Positions 10,650 to 23,404 of a stretch of DNA of 64,000 bases are shown one piece after another; the stretch's first letter is position 1; every line of letters starts with the position of its first letter. The position numbers and the translations under genes are program-made. The notes beneath the pieces are model-generated. The model saw nothing but the letters and a program-made list of their open reading frames with translations, searched no databases and had not been told where the DNA came from. This stretch comes from Membranipora membranacea (lineage: Eukaryota > Bryozoa > Gymnolaemata > Cheilostomatida > Membraniporidae): NCBI GenBank assembly GCA_914767715.1, contig OU612071.1, positions 18,408,948 through 18,472,947 of the forward strand, written 5' to 3'.

Positions 10650-12463
10650 TGTCAAAATATATGTGAACTCTATCAAATGCAACTCAGTTCAATAAAAGTA
10701 TTGGCTGAATTTAGTGTTTATCTCCTCCTGACCAAACTTTGAACTTCACTCTAGGGAAGTGTATTTATCATAGGTTAATAAGACCCACATGTAATTATGC
10801 ATTATACCAATATAAACCCAATGAGCAACAATAATATTAAACAAAATATTATTTCTCAAAGAAATCTACAAAAAACAGCCTTTACTAACAAGGTAATGTA
10901 TTGCAAACCTACTTCCAATAGTCCGATTTCTTCCGAATTCTTTTTGGTTGTTTAGAATATGGCTGTCCAAAAATGCCGATTTTTGCATCATTGCATACAA
11001 GCAAAATGTAACATGTATATCTATTTTTTTAAAGTATGCCTGATGTATGCTAACGATTGCGCAATACGCCAGAGACCTTAGCCTTTGATATACTCTCTTT
11101 GTCTAAACAAAGCCCCATCTATAACGAGCGTTCAATTCAATCAATGTACATGGCACAATAATCCTTTGTCCCAAATGCCACAAGTACAATTATAATCCAC
11201 TACAGTTTGCCTAATACTGTTAATACCAAAGATTATAAATTGTTAATACTACATTTTACAAAATATTCTGATTATAAATTAAATTATTGATGGTGCTGGT
11301 TCGAATCAAGTAATTTAGCAGAAAATCTCATCATTCAACATCAAATGTGGAAATGAGTCTTGGGCACAATTGGTCTTGTTTGGTTTCCCATCTTATTTCA
11401 ATGTTTAATATCTCCACAAGATTTTTTTATTCATGTGTAGTTAAGTTGTAATTTCCATGTATATATAGGTTAGCTCACCTTTGTCAAACAACAGATTGTC
11501 GTGGAAAGTGCATGAGTTTTATACTATTCAATTGACATGCTCCACGACCAGTAGCGCCTCCCTGAGCCAAGCATAGCAAGCCAGTGAAACCATGACGTGA
11601 ATGTTTATTAATATTATTATAATCTCATATGACACATGCCTCCACAATATACTGACTCTGTCGGTCCGAAAAGATCTTCCTTGTACTTTTGTGATGGCTT
11701 AATTAGTCAAACGTCAATGCATCTTTAAATTTAGAAATTGTGGCTAAAATAGATTATATTATAGTTGCTTCGATTATTTATTAATGCAGAAAGCGTGCTA
11801 AGAAGAATGAAATTGATTTAAGAGTTGGTGGTATACGCTTAGAGTGTCAGTCGCTAAGCACGCATGTATTTGAGGTCATGGGTTTGGTTAGTCCCCGGGG
11901 CTTCGCAATAGGCAGGCATGGGTAACTCTTTGATTACAGATTTCTGCAAGAAACTGATCTATGAATACTGAATTGCAATCTATCTATTATGATAAAGGGA
12001 AGGTTACCAAAATATGTGTATGTCTTGGTACTGGGGATTCATAAGTTAAAATTGAGATAGGAGCTGGACAATGTTTAACACAGCATAATTTACTATTCTA
12101 GCAATTTCAATTGTAAGCAGAGGCTGTACACACAGCATTCTTCTCATATAGGGTTATCATGTGCTGCTTTTCATAATGATGTGTAATTGTGTGGCTAATT
12201 AAAATTGTTTTAAAAACAGGCGCTTGAGCTATTGTTTGGTGACAAGATTAAATGGACATAATCTCATAATTGTGTTGGTTTGCGTTGTCGCAACGTCTCT
12301 CTGTTTAGTCATACAATCAAATGATTTACTACGTAGTGCTCTCATATTTACAGGTAGGCATACCAGGAGGGATTGCTGGCATTAGGCTTACAAAACAATG
12401 ACTAATAATTTAGGCTAGCGCAATATAATTTTGAATATAATCATGGGCTAAGACTCCTGTAAC
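10650..12463. other. Intergenic, AT-rich, no gene seen
   Basis: No open frame with recognisable content. A possible tRNA-derived SINE head lies at 11824-11930. Confidence 0.5.
11824..11930 (+). mobile_element. Possible diverged tRNA-derived SINE head
   Basis: GTGGTATACGCTTAGAGTGT resembles a polymerase III A box, GTCGCTAAGCACG an anticodon arm, and GGGTTTGGTTAGTCCC a B box about 45 bases later. The order and spacing fit a decayed tRNA-like head. No clear 3' tail. Confidence 0.4.
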
Positions 12464-12852
12464 TAGTGCTGTCACAATACGATTCATATCCGGACTACCT
12501 AATCGATCACACCTCATTATCTCGATTTAATAAGGTGACAGTTGAAGTCGATTGCACAGCGATAAATTCATTGTCACGGTTACTATGGTCGATATATGGT
12601 TATTACGATTCCTCTTTTCATTCACACAATACCTTATCACACTTCAATTCACTCGCTAACTAATCTCAAAGATTATAACCATATATCGATACCTAAAATC
12701 GAAAATACCGATAAGGAGAAATCGAAAATCGAAATTGGGACAAGGGTTGGTTGAAAGCGAAGGTGTCAAATCGAAAAATCGAAATCGGGAGAATCGATGC
12801 CACAATCAGAATTGAGGCAGTCCTATCCGAATACAAAGTCGTGACAGCGCTA
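12464..12852. mobile_element. hAT-type MITE with 8-bp target duplication
   Basis: Ends TAGTGCTGTCAC and GTGACAGCGCTA form 12-bp inverted termini with one mismatch. Flanks CCTGTAAC (12456-12463) and CCTGTTAC (12853-12860) match at 7 of 8 positions, the length expected for hAT. The interior has repeated ATCGAT/AATCGAAA motifs and no transposase frame, so it is non-autonomous, 389 bp. Confidence 0.8.
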
Positions 12853-13944
12853 CCTGTTACTCCTTGCTCTCTGTATGGCATCACAGCCCTCAACACAGTG
12901 AACAATAATATCCTCATGACAGGTAGATACCATAGTAAATACCTTTCATACTGTGATTTATTTGGATACCAAACTAACCACATTGACTTCAAACTGTTGA
13001 TGGCATATGGCCAAGGAGCTATTGGTGACTGCATTTGGGAATATTATAGCTCAAATTAAGCTGCAAAATGAAATCCCTCTCATGCCTTCTCTGGTGTTTA
13101 CCTATCATAATCGAATAGTAACTAGAAAGTATTTTATATCTTATATAATATGCCTCTATAATATCAATACTACTACTATTAGGGCTTCTTTGAGGGAAGG
13201 ATTTGGGATTTGAACGTGACACTTATTTTTGCTCAAATCAGAAGCACTGCCCAATCTACTCTTAAACATTTTGCTTGAAGGACAGTAATTTATTTTTGAA
13301 ACAACCCTGATAAACTTCACTAATTTTTAATTGACATTGTTTCCTCGATTAATCCTTGTTAGAAATGTGATAGTGTCAGGCCTTCTTGTGTATTTCGTAG
13401 GATTAAAATATTTTATAATTTTCTGATAAGTATCCCTGGCTCAAACTTTGTTCATATCACTGGTTAAGGTGGGTTGATTCAAGTACCAGTAGATGAATTA
13501 TGTGACCTCATTTAATCCAACCGCTCAAAAACTATTATCCAGTCCAGCAAACATTAAAAGCAGTAGTATTGAATTGAGATTGGAAATTGTAAATCAAATA
13601 TCTATCGCTATCTATTCTATTATTATCTTGCGAGTATAAGGGTTTATGGAGAGTTTTTAACGACATTAACACAATTGATTGTTCTGCTTGGTGCTTGGAG
13701 TTTGAAATAATACCTGTATACAGGAAGAACTTGTATGCTGATAAAATTTCTAATGTTTGGAGACATTCAATTATTGATCCTAGATTCTTCCTCTGTAAAG
13801 AATTCTCCATGTTTAGCCGGATACAAGGACGGGAAATGAAAAATTGGGCAAAGTGAGATAACTTCTAGTTCATAATAAGAACAAAATTGTATGAAAATGA
13901 GAAGATAACTCTACAGCAACTTGAAGCCAAAATACTTTTAATGA
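12853..13944. other. Intergenic, no gene seen
   Basis: Only short frames without recognisable content; no repeat found by eye. Confidence 0.4.
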
Positions 13945-14300
13945 ACCGAGAATGAAATTTGGTGTCAGGGCCAAGTGTCGTGTAGAAAGCAGTAATTTTC
14001 TATTAATAAATCAAGTTAAAGCTCAAAATCATCAAACCAATTGACAATGATTACATAAAATGCATAACAATATCTATTCCTGTGACTTTTACCAACGTCC
14101 GGATACAATGATCTTACAAAAACTAGAGGCAAAAGCTAAAAGTGACTTTGGGGTCACAAGACACCGGAGCAAGCATACCGTTACATTCAAATAATTGCAA
14201 ACCCGACAATAGATCATTCAACAAAATGCAACTATCTAACTATCCATAGTTATATAAAATATTCTCTTGAGATATACCAAAAATTATATTGTATAATTTT
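13945..14300. repeat. Family Y/X fragment
   Basis: Matches 46385-46625 and, for its first part, 9440-9595. It continues at about 14250-14300 into sequence related to segment X. Diverged, no coding content. Confidence 0.65.
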
Positions 14301-14507
14301 ACGAACATTCCCGCATCCCTTCTACAGTCCTCCCCCATCCTTCCCTTCCCGGGAGGAGTGCTGCTGCACCACACCGCACTCCTTCCGCACCTCTCTTGCA
14401 TTTTTAAATTTTTATTTTCCTTCCAAAATAGTTCAAGCAAGTTTTAATGTACTAACATATCTTATTAGACAAAATTATAATGATGGGAGATTTCATACTG
14501 ACTTTTG

Positions 14508-14850
14508 TGATCTGACTGGGCATGTAGATCACTGATAAACTAGGCTATTATTACCACAAAGGAGATGTCGTAAGGCTAAGTATACATCATGCGTGAGTTT
14601 GATTTGCGCAGGTGCAAGAACAATGAGTTTAGACTGGGTTCTGATAGCATATTTGGTCAGGGAGAATCAGATAGCCCCTGCATGAACTGCCAATCAAAAA
14701 CAGCTACTAATGACAAGAGAGGATAACTCTTAATGACAAATCTACACGCTTTGGGGAGTATGTCACCAGAGCAGGTAGCCAATCAGATGGCTTCGGGATT
14801 CCGAGACTCAATATTGCAGAGATCAGCTCATGCCCAGAGCTGAGCATGTG
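14508..14850 (+). repeat. Dispersed repeat of about 340 bp, copy a
   Basis: Begins GTGATCTGACTGGGCATGTA and ends near GAGCATGTGCAGAATG. Two closer relatives lie at 23851-24200 and 34371-34725. The GCGCATGTGC/GCATGCGCAGA motifs near the middle and end are short inverted repeats, suggesting a non-autonomous element. Confidence 0.7.
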
Positions 14851-15501
14851 CAGAATGGGGAGATTTTGAGAGCAGTGTAAAACCTCAGACTATTGTGAAA
14901 ATGAAAATATATGAAATAGCTGTTACAAACAGAGGAAGCAACTCTAACTAAAAAGAGTGTTTGAAACATAATTAAAAGGTGTCGTAACTCCTTGAACAGA
15001 ATGTCTTACAAATATAGTAAGAACTATCTTACATATATAGTAGGAGCACGATCTTACTCATTCAGTAGCACAAATGTCAGTATGGGCTGCATATATTGAT
15101 AGACATAAGATGATAGAAATTCAACCATTTAACCTTAGAACAGGAGAACAAAAAGATTGCATATGATCTACCCATAGAAGCCACCGAAGAAAGACCATCT
15201 GAAGCAAGTGTCATATCCCCTACATCTCAGACTATTGATCTGTAAAATGCAAACAATAGAAAAGTTATACATGGGAATCACGCTTAAAGAACAAGCTTAT
15301 TGTGCTAGAAAGTGAAATAGGGATGTGCTTTATTTAAAATCTGGCAAAGATGATCAACATTCTATAATAAATCAATATTGTCAACAATCCTACCAATGGT
15401 TATTGTTTGCATCAAATTGCAGCAAAAACTCAAATGTTTGGTCATGTAAAATGCTTGCGACGGAAGTACTGGCAGAAAAGTCCTGATTCACTTCAGACTG
15501 T

Positions 15502-16680
15502 ATGGAACGTCTGCTGAAAAGCTATATAGTTAAAAACACTCCTCTCGACAATCACCAATTTGCCTACCGAGCTAAAAGATCAACCCAGGATGCAGTATTA
15601 TGCCTTATTACCACTATAACTTGTTACATAGACCTTCATGCTGCCAACTATGCAAGATGCCTATTTCTCGACTTCTTGTCTGCATTTAACACCATCAGTG
15701 TCAGTAATCTCCTCACAGAACTGCAACATCTAGATTCCAGAGTTACAAACTGGGTGTCGAGTTTCCTGACAGGCAGAACACAAAGAACAATAGTAAACAA
15801 TATTCTCTCAACATCAACCACCACCAACACAGGAACACCCCAGGGTTCTGTCCTCAGTCCTCTATTATTCTCAGTGTATACAAATAGGATTAGGTCAGAA
15901 CAGAGCAATATAACTATTTTAAAATATGCTGATGACACTTGTATTGTTGGTTGCATCTCTGATAATAATGACTTGTCTAATTATTTTAATGAGATCAATA
16001 GAATCTCTGGTCAATGCAAAGAACTTGACTTATTACTTAATCCTTCTAAAACCCAAGAGATGCTTTTCTCCATTAAGAGAGATAGACCTGACAGTCCTAC
16101 TCTCGAATTAAATGGTGTAAAAATAGATTTTTGTGACAATGTTAAATATTTGGGAGTTCTCTTTGATAACAAATTACGTTTCGAAGATCATGTCAATAAT
16201 GTTGTATCCAAAGCAAATCAGAGAATGTTTGTCATCAGAACCTTTAATTATCAGAGTACAAAGCCTTTAGCCTGCATGTTATTTAAAAGTTTTATTGTAT
16301 CCATTCTAATCTACTGCCTACCTATTTTGTTCACTAGTATTTATTCACGAGACAAGAAAGCTCTGAGAAAGTTTTTTAAGCAAGGCGACAGACTAGGTCT
16401 TGATATTGGGGACCTAGATTCAGTCATATCAAAACGTACAAAGAACCTGGCCCTGCATATAATACATGATGACGAACATTTCTTAAATAATTTTCTTGAG
16501 AAACTCCCCTCAGGCAGATATCGCAGCCTTAAATACAGAACTGCCTGGGGTAAAGACTCATTCCTCAGACACTTGATTTTGATATTGCAAGATATTCTTT
16601 TATCCACTAGAAGTCAGACTTTACTTTACACATTTTGTTTATGTTTCATTTTGGTATTCCCTACTTATGTAACAGTATAA
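15502..16680 (+). CDS. Non-LTR retrotransposon reverse transcriptase (CR1/L2-like), 5'-truncated
   Basis: 392 codons without a stop. In order: QFAYRAKRSTQDAV (about residues 19-32), FLDFLSAFNT (RT motif with the first catalytic Asp), TPQGSVLSPLLF, and KYADDT with the catalytic DD, followed by the thumb region and YLGVLFD. These are reverse transcriptase motifs of the CR1/L2 type of non-LTR elements. No endonuclease domain precedes it, and a TGA lies just before FTSDC in the same frame, so the element is truncated or broken at the 5' end. The start given is the first ATG and is arbitrary. The RT core is intact, so decay is recent or limited. The C-terminal part after the thumb is short. Confidence 0.9.
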   Translation: MERLLKSYIVKNTPLDNHQFAYRAKRSTQDAVLCLITTITCYIDLHAANYARCLFLDFLSAFNTISVSNLLTELQHLDSRVTNWVSSFLTGRTQRTIVNNILSTSTTTNTGTPQGSVLSPLLFSVYTNRIRSEQSNITILKYADDTCIVGCISDNNDLSNYFNEINRISGQCKELDLLLNPSKTQEMLFSIKRDRPDSPTLELNGVKIDFCDNVKYLGVLFDNKLRFEDHVNNVVSKANQRMFVIRTFNYQSTKPLACMLFKSFIVSILIYCLPILFTSIYSRDKKALRKFFKQGDRLGLDIGDLDSVISKRTKNLALHIIHDDEHFLNNFLEKLPSGRYRSLKYRTAWGKDSFLRHLILILQDILLSTRSQTLLYTFCLCFILVFPTYVTV

Positions 16681-17103
16681 ACACTCAATCTCGCAGCATA
16701 CCTAATGTTTGTGACAAAATAAACCAACCAACGGTATACCACACAGGGCCTGAATATAATACCATTGTTCTGAACCTGGTTCACCTTAACTACAATAAGT
16801 CTTACCACTCCATAGTCTGAAATCAGGAAACCATCATTGCAGACAAGAGTCATACAGAAGAACTTTGGGCAACTTGGCTTCTCTAAAAAACATAAATATG
16901 CATCGCAGCTTTGTAAACATAGTATTATCATTAAACTTTATTATTGAATAAACATTTAAGAATTCAGTTCACACCTCCACAATCAAATCAATGTCAACTT
17001 GCCCTTACAATTTACATTAAGTGGGTCATCAAGTTGGAAGTAATTAAAGGGAAAGAAATTGATGGGAGTATGTTTGAACATAAAAAGTTCAACTATCACG
17101 GTT
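16681..17103. other. Region after the reverse transcriptase, probable 3' part of the element
   Basis: No gene seen. Sequence similarity with the second duplicate starts only at 17104. Confidence 0.35.
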
Positions 17104-17400
17104 ACCTCATAATCTTGAATTCACAAAATTAGCGGGGGAGGGCATAATCAGTCATTTGTGTGAAGTCACTGAGGCACACAATCTTCGGTGACAGAAGAAG
17201 ACATTAAATTGCGTAGTAGCAATGATTGAAACATTAAACCAGGAGTAAGGACTGCAAATCAATGATAACCATGATTAGAAAACTCCAATGCTACCGCATA
17301 TTTTAACGATGCTCTACCATCACAATAACTTTCCTCAGTGAAGCAGCACGGAAACTTGTCTTCAAATGCAGAAAATCAAACAATAATGTAACATTCTTAC

Positions 17401-17930
17401 CGGTTGTAGTTGTAGGAACCTCCGGGCACTCTTTACAGCCTGGGCACTTTTCTCCATCTGGTCCAATTCTGTCCAGAAGACTGATCAATGAATAATTACA
17501 AGGAGGTTGTGGAAAAATTATAAGCGAGCAATACAAAGATGATAATGTGAGTGTGGATGGGGAGTGTGGGAGGGCGCAATCGGTGCTGCATGATTGGAGG
17601 GTTTTAGTATATTAGGAGAACTAATTTTGATGCATCGTTTCAACCCAATCCAACCTGTTAGTTTTTTCTTGATAGTATTATAGGCATGCAGTGCGTTTCT
17701 TTCAAAAGCGTAGCGGATTCTTTCAAAAGAAAAAAGGGTAAAGTGAATGGATGCATATGTGGTCATAACACAGTCACCGGCCTGTTCTAAGCGCTCTGCC
17801 ATATAGCAATAGAGCTGAAAATGGGATTGTCGCACAACAAATTTCTGTAAACAAACTTACCCTTGTACCAATACACTGCTGTCACAGGGAGGTGGAGCAC
17901 ATCTCACCACCAGGCAAGGTCCTGGTATGA
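17401..17930 (-). CDS. Two exons of a cysteine-rich extracellular module, copy 1 (partial gene)
   Basis: Exon A (17861-17930, 70 bases) and exon B (17401-17468, 68 bases) have good splice sites (TTGTAG, GTAAGT; GGACAG, GTAAGA) and compatible phases: phase 1 in, phase 2 between, phase 1 out. Exon A encodes PGPCLVVRCAPPPC and exon B GPDGEKCPGCKECPE followed by a Thr stretch. The cysteine pattern resembles von Willebrand C or antistasin-like modules joined by Thr-rich linkers, as in secreted or matrix proteins. The pair is a symmetric 1-1 module, suited to repetition. No start, stop or further exons are seen, so this is a fragment of a larger gene or a decayed copy. Confidence 0.5.
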
Positions 17931-18163
17931 CTACAACAAATTTGAAAACAATAAATCTAAATATTTGTGATATGGGTGTCAGCTTTCAGTGTCAAACGTC
18001 TGAATATAATTAAATAGTGCTTAGACAGTACACATGCCTACTAATAAGAACATAACATAAACATAGCCTCAGCACTTCACACAACACCCATCTGGGCTAA
18101 GGAACATTGCCACTACCTATCAATAAATCATCTGTAACAGGCTTGACAAATTTTCTTTACTAG

Positions 18164-18234
18164 AGTGGGCGAATTTGATGACAAGGACTGTCTCGGCTGT
18201 CTACAATGTCCTGAAACAACTACAGAACCATCTA
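18164..18234 (+). CDS. Exon of the same cysteine-rich module, opposite strand, copy 1
   Basis: 71 bases between acceptor TTTACTAG and donor GTAAGA, with the same phases as exon B on the minus strand. It reads GEFDDKDCLGCLQCPE then TTTEPS, clearly related to exon B. Its partner exon A is not found upstream on this strand. Two divergent fragments of one family lie back to back, about 230 bases apart. Confidence 0.5.
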
Positions 18235-20438
18235 GTAAGATACTCATCTATTTGTTTACTTCATAGTGTGTGTAATGCATAAACCCTAGGGGAGTAAATG
18301 TTAATACTGGGTTTGTCAAGCCGGTTACATATGATTTACTGATATAAGACATCTCATACATACACTTAATAATATACTATTCTAAAAAACTTTTTATACA
18401 ACAGAGATCTGATTTTTCCATGTTTTTCGTTCTTGTCAGTATTAACAACGTATTTCGTGACAAATTTTTGTCTATGATAGTAATAAATCCATCCATCCAT
18501 AATGTTAGATAAATAAGTATGTGGATCCTGACAGCTCCTATCATATTATACAAGGTCAGGTTAGGGTTTTACGTCCTGTTATACAAAAGTATAGTAAAAA
18601 ACAACTGAGATCCAGTGATGAATTTTAAGTGGGTGATCTTGGCAAAGATAGTGCAGTGACATCTAACATAGATATTTGAAGCTCAAATGGCGTAGATCAT
18701 TGTATCCTGACGTTGATAAAAGTCACAAGAATAGATATTTTTATGACATTTTATGTAATCAATTTCAATTGGTTTGAATAGCCCTCGAATTTAAATTTGA
18801 TTTAATAATAAAATATAATAAAGATTGACTGCTTTTTCCATGACACTTCCTGACACCAAATTTCATTGCATTTGATAAAGTTCACATATATTTTGGACAG
18901 AATTTCATTTTATTTTATTTTGTTTGTAATAGGAATTACTATTTTTGGACTCACTTTTCTAACGAAACATGAGGCAAGGTTTCGTTAACCAAATAAGGTT
19001 AGCAAATGAAGTTTTACACCGGTGATCAAGGGAAGTCACTCTGAAAAATATAACATAACATACATATAATACATACAAGATAATCATTCATAGTCATAAA
19101 GAATATTTTCATGAAATATACCAATAACTATATTGTATTATTTTTTGTTTACATAACAGTTTTGACACATATAAAGCATCCAACAAAGTACTTTATTTTA
19201 TGCACACAAATAAACACCAGTCAAGTTTTACATCCTCTGTTGTGTACTTTTTCCTGATAGCAATTGGAGTGTGACAGAGTAATGAGTCATGTTACAATCC
19301 TTATAACAAATGGGCTCACATGTTCCAGATTGTCTCCCATTTTACCAGCAATTGAGAATATTTATCTCTACAGTAACAAACCTTCCTGCAGGCCTTCGTG
19401 CGCCCCTGTTGCCCTCCCCCCCCCGAGCCCCTGTTGCACCCTCATTGCAACATAATAGTACCAACACAACCCTTGCCCCGCCACTTAACAAGTCATAGGT
19501 ACAGCCCTGCTGCAGATCGTCATCATAGAAATACATCTTGTTATGCAAGGTTTGTCCTGCTTACTTGAGTATCGTTCCATTACTGCATTTAGATAAAGAA
19601 GGGGCCCAGTATTTGCGGTGATTGGATTAAGGTAAGGCCACGCGTTTTCATGCAAATTTCTACTTATTTTTGCAAATTTAATTTCGTACTAATTTCAACC
19701 TGCCACACATGATTCTCATCTCCCAAAATTGTATGAGCGCAATCCTCCTGCGCCAATACAAACCATAGGCCTAACAGTGATATGAAATAAAAAGATTTAT
19801 ACCAAGGAGAAGCTGTTACTCGTTGTTTATACCTACCGCCCAGTGATTCAGCTTCTATGTATGCCTCAACCATCTCCTTATAATTGTTTCAATTTGATAC
19901 TCATAATTCACTGTATCCCTTCCCCTCTTACTCCTACTTCAGTGACAAGTTTATGACATGGCAGTCGAGAACCCTATGTTTCAACTCTGGCTTAAGATGT
20001 TTGTTATTGAATTGTGTTAAATGCAGATGAGAAGTCCCAAAAGTAAACATCACATATAGCATACGAGGCATTCTGATCTATAACGTAAGTGACACTTTCA
20101 GGACCTGTATTGGGTAAACTGGCTTGCTGTGTATGCAACTATTGCCATGGGTTGTGGTTGGTGATGTATTGCTATAGAAGAATTTGGAAAGACGCATCGT
20201 GATGGTGTGACGTGTTTCAATTCCTTATTTTGCCAGACAGTTATGGTTTCCCATAGTTTTACAAGTTTGGCAAGCATTCATTATTCCCTCCATAATAAAC
20301 AAAATATGATTTTTCACAAAATAACAATAATAACTAGCTTTATCAACAGAGATCATAACAAAATGAATACAACCCTGAAGTTAATTAATGGATATTCAAT
20401 AGTTGACATTTGGCCTTGTGATGGGGGATCTTGTGCAC
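18235..20438. other. Flank and segment X of unit 3
   Basis: Homology with the outer end of block B begins near 18505 (AATGTTAGATAAATAAGTA). Segment X follows from about 18673. No gene supported. Confidence 0.5.
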
Positions 20439-20446
20439 TATATAAG
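20439..20446 (+). promoter_or_regulatory. TATA box of peptide gene copy 3
   Basis: TATATAAG, 76 bases before the start codon, same context as in the other copies. Confidence 0.75.
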
Positions 20447-20521
20447 CTGGTATTGCAGGCTCAACACAGTCATCATCTAAATCAGCAGTCGAGCAGATAG
20501 AGATATTTCAGCTTCTTCACC

Positions 20522-21016
20522 ATGGCACGATTCATATTGATGGTTATTGCTTGCCTGTTCATGGCCGCTGTTGGTGAGAATACTTTAATTATTTATAGTT
20601 ATTGTAATATGACGACTACAGTATTTATTCATGTGAACTATGTTCTGTTTTATCGATTAAGAATGTTTCAAACTATTTAAAATGTGATTTTCTTAATAAA
20701 TAATTGTAAATTGATAATACACAAAGAAGAAATCTCAGACTTCGAGATAACAAAGTCAAGAACTAGTTGAGAATATAAACAAAATTTGCAAACGTGACAT
20801 AAAACAATTCATGATCGTTTAAATGCTTATCATATTCTTTTAATTTTTTCAGTTGCTGCTGTCACAAAAGCAGAATGCGAGGAATATGACACTGCGGGTG
20901 GTGAACAGTGTGTGCGAAGTAAAGACTGCAACGGCTACGGCGACAATAATAGCTACTGCTGTACAGATTGCAAAGTTAATGTTTGTATGCCTGATTGGAT
21001 TTGTCACTACGACTAA
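20522..21016 (+). CDS. Secreted 8-cysteine peptide, copy 3
   Basis: Exons 20522-20573 and 20853-21016. The product is identical to copy 1; the only coding change is a silent TGC to TGT at Cys68. The splice sites and the possible 3' UTR intron are kept. This copy has no convergent partner, because the unit is cut off at 24967. Confidence 0.85.
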
Positions 21017-21963
21017 GAGTAAGTATTTTAAAGTTTCAATATTTTGTTATCTCCATATGTTGCCCATTCAGGACATTACAACTATGAAGATTTGCTCAAA
21101 CCGATAGTATATACCTAAGGGTCCAATATGTGACTGATTCTAGGGCTATATGGTTTCAGAATTTCGATAGTCTAGACTCTAGAGTGTCTTAAGAACGTTG
21201 TCTCCAATTGATTAAGTTACGTCGCGTTGTGTCCAATTATAAAGTACGCTGTGTCTAATTATGAACAAAAGGATATTATTTTTTGTTTCTTAATCTTTGT
21301 AATTTAATATAATTCTGACTCTCTGGAATAACTGATGACTCCCTCTCTTTCATTTCCATGACTCAGATCTCTTTGTTGATTACAATTTAGAAGGGGGGGG
21401 CGTCGGACAAAGGGGGTGGCAAGAGTCTATCTTGGTCTCTGTCAGCAACAACCCTTTATTAAATTAATGGAAGATGACCTCTTAGGCAAGATGCAAAGAA
21501 TGTTTTTGACCCAGTAAATCTTAAAGCTTCAGCTGTGTTCAAAGGCAATCACAAAGTTCCCATGCATTGATTGGAACCCAAAATGAAGTGAATCCCTCAC
21601 CATCTGAAATGGGATGCTTAAAAAAAATTCAAAAAGGTCTACTGCAGTCGACAATTGAACCAGTCTTTGATGCTATCCACTGTGCTCGGCTCTAATCCAA
21701 CAAAGGAACACAAACCAATACGCAACTAAATTGAACCAATGCTTTTGCTATGATTCCATAGCTCCTCAAGTCGATGTGAACACAATGAATGGGAACTTAG
21801 TGAATGTCAAAGGTTGCTGACGCACGTTAAATTAGACTGAGAACTTCAAAACAATACCAAACAATATGATAGCGACACTGTGACATAACTTAAATGATTT
21901 ACACCAGGACTTATGATAGCATCAAAGTAGAGAGCTGCTTTCTTAGCTTTTCAGTCAAATTCA

Positions 21964-22195
21964 TTAAAATATATTTTCATTTGCGTCTTTTAGGTAGTTG
22001 ATACATCCGCCATCACCAGAACGGACAAGCTGCGCAAGTACTTCACTATTTCCTTCTGAGCTACGAATATGATGAATTCCTTTGAACACATCATTTTCTA
22101 TCATAATCTTAGCTACAAAACAATAAACTTCATCAAAGAACCCACAGTGATTTTATTTATGAGCTCATGAAGTTGTAATGAGTACAAAAATAGTG
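21964..22195 (-). pseudogene. CARD-like exon, frameshifted, unit 3
   Basis: Same sequence as at 3587-3819 but one A is missing in the run read as ACAATAAACTTC (about 22122-22126), which shifts the frame in the first third. The same deletion is present in unit 4 and absent from units 1, 2 and 5. Confidence 0.35.
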
Positions 22196-22600
22196 CTGCC
22201 CCGGCAGGGGGCCGTCAGATGTGGTGGCACGAGTCTAGGGGGCTCAGGCTAGCTACACAGTCATGATGACAGACCATTTGATTGAAAACCACATCATGAG
22301 TAATTGTTGAAGTGCATTTTTTCAGGTTAGTCATCATTGTCAAACATGTGCTGGGGTATGCAGCGGTACGGTCATAATCTAAATCTATACCTGGGGCGAA
22401 GTGTTTCTTGGTAACAAATTGCCATCATGATGTGTGTTTGTCTACCTAAGCAGGAGGGAAGCTATATCATGGCAAATTTTGGCAGCCCAGTAAAATATCA
22501 ACTAAAATGGTTAAATATTTGTGTGCACGCCTGTGCCAGCTGGACTACCCGGAGTCAAAAACATGCATCTACGACGGTCATAATATTAGTGAAATGATGA

Positions 22601-23404
22601 CCGTCATACAAAGATATCTACGCTTGGATGGTGTTCAAGTCTGTCCCAGAGCCAGAAAACAAAGACGAAGTCTTGGAAAAAGCCAAACAGAGATGGGTCA
22701 CCGCCCTTAACTTGGCTGAGAAGCTATCAAAAAGTTGCGGATCTAAGAAAGTTCTTTTCGGACACGAGGTAAGACAACTTTTACATATCTCTTCTAATCA
22801 AAATAAATAGAATACAGTACCTGGGTCATAGTCAATGTGTTTTCGTACTGTAGTGTACATTGGCAAAAATTCTTCGGGCGGATTTATTTTGTGTCCGAAT
22901 TCTTTTTAACTGCTATTACATATAAGACGGGTGGCAATTGGTTGACAATTTCTACATATTGGCCTGAGGTATGGATCAGGACAAATGTGAAGTACTTATG
23001 AAGTTTTGTGTTATGTGTTATTTGGCCTATTTACTCAGGGCAAGTTCTACGGTAACAAATGCTCATATCAAATATAATGGTGCACAGTGCAAAAGGGATA
23101 TGATTGCTTCACCTATATTACTAAAGCAAGTGAATGCAGAAATTTTCTCCAATTTTTCCAATGCATATAAGAATTTTCTTAGATTCACGCCTCTCTGCAT
23201 GTAGAAGAATTATCCTAACAACATTATTTAATTTTGCAGATCGGTCTTGCTGATGTATGGTTATGGTGTGGTATGGATTTTGCTAAACTAGCCACACCAG
23301 ATGTGATGAGCGTAACTCCTTTCGCTAAACAATGGTCGGCCAAGTTTGAGGCAGATTCACGTCTAGAGAAATACCTCGCCGGTCGACCCGACCCCAATTT
23401 ATAA
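22601..23404 (+). pseudogene. Glutathione S-transferase C-terminal fragment, unit 3
   Basis: Two exons: about 22601-22768 (donor GTAAGA) and 23240-23404 (acceptor TTTGCAG), joined in phase 0, with stop TAA. Exon 1 reads IYAWMVFKSVPEPENKDEVL and ends VLFGHE; exon 2 reads GLADVWLW, PFAKQW and YLAGRPD. This is the order of helices 4 to 8 of a GST C-terminal domain, with the ADVWL motif of helix 6. The thioredoxin-like half that binds glutathione is missing. The stretch just upstream in another frame (22555-22620, DGHNISEMMTVIQRYL) faintly resembles the end of that half but is out of frame. Probably a gene fragment carried along with the repeat unit, without enzyme activity. Confidence 0.6.

Noticed and set aside
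20522-21016. WAP-domain assignment for the peptide
   Set aside because: WAP has four cysteines before the CC pair and two after. This peptide has three before and three after, so the family call is not supported.
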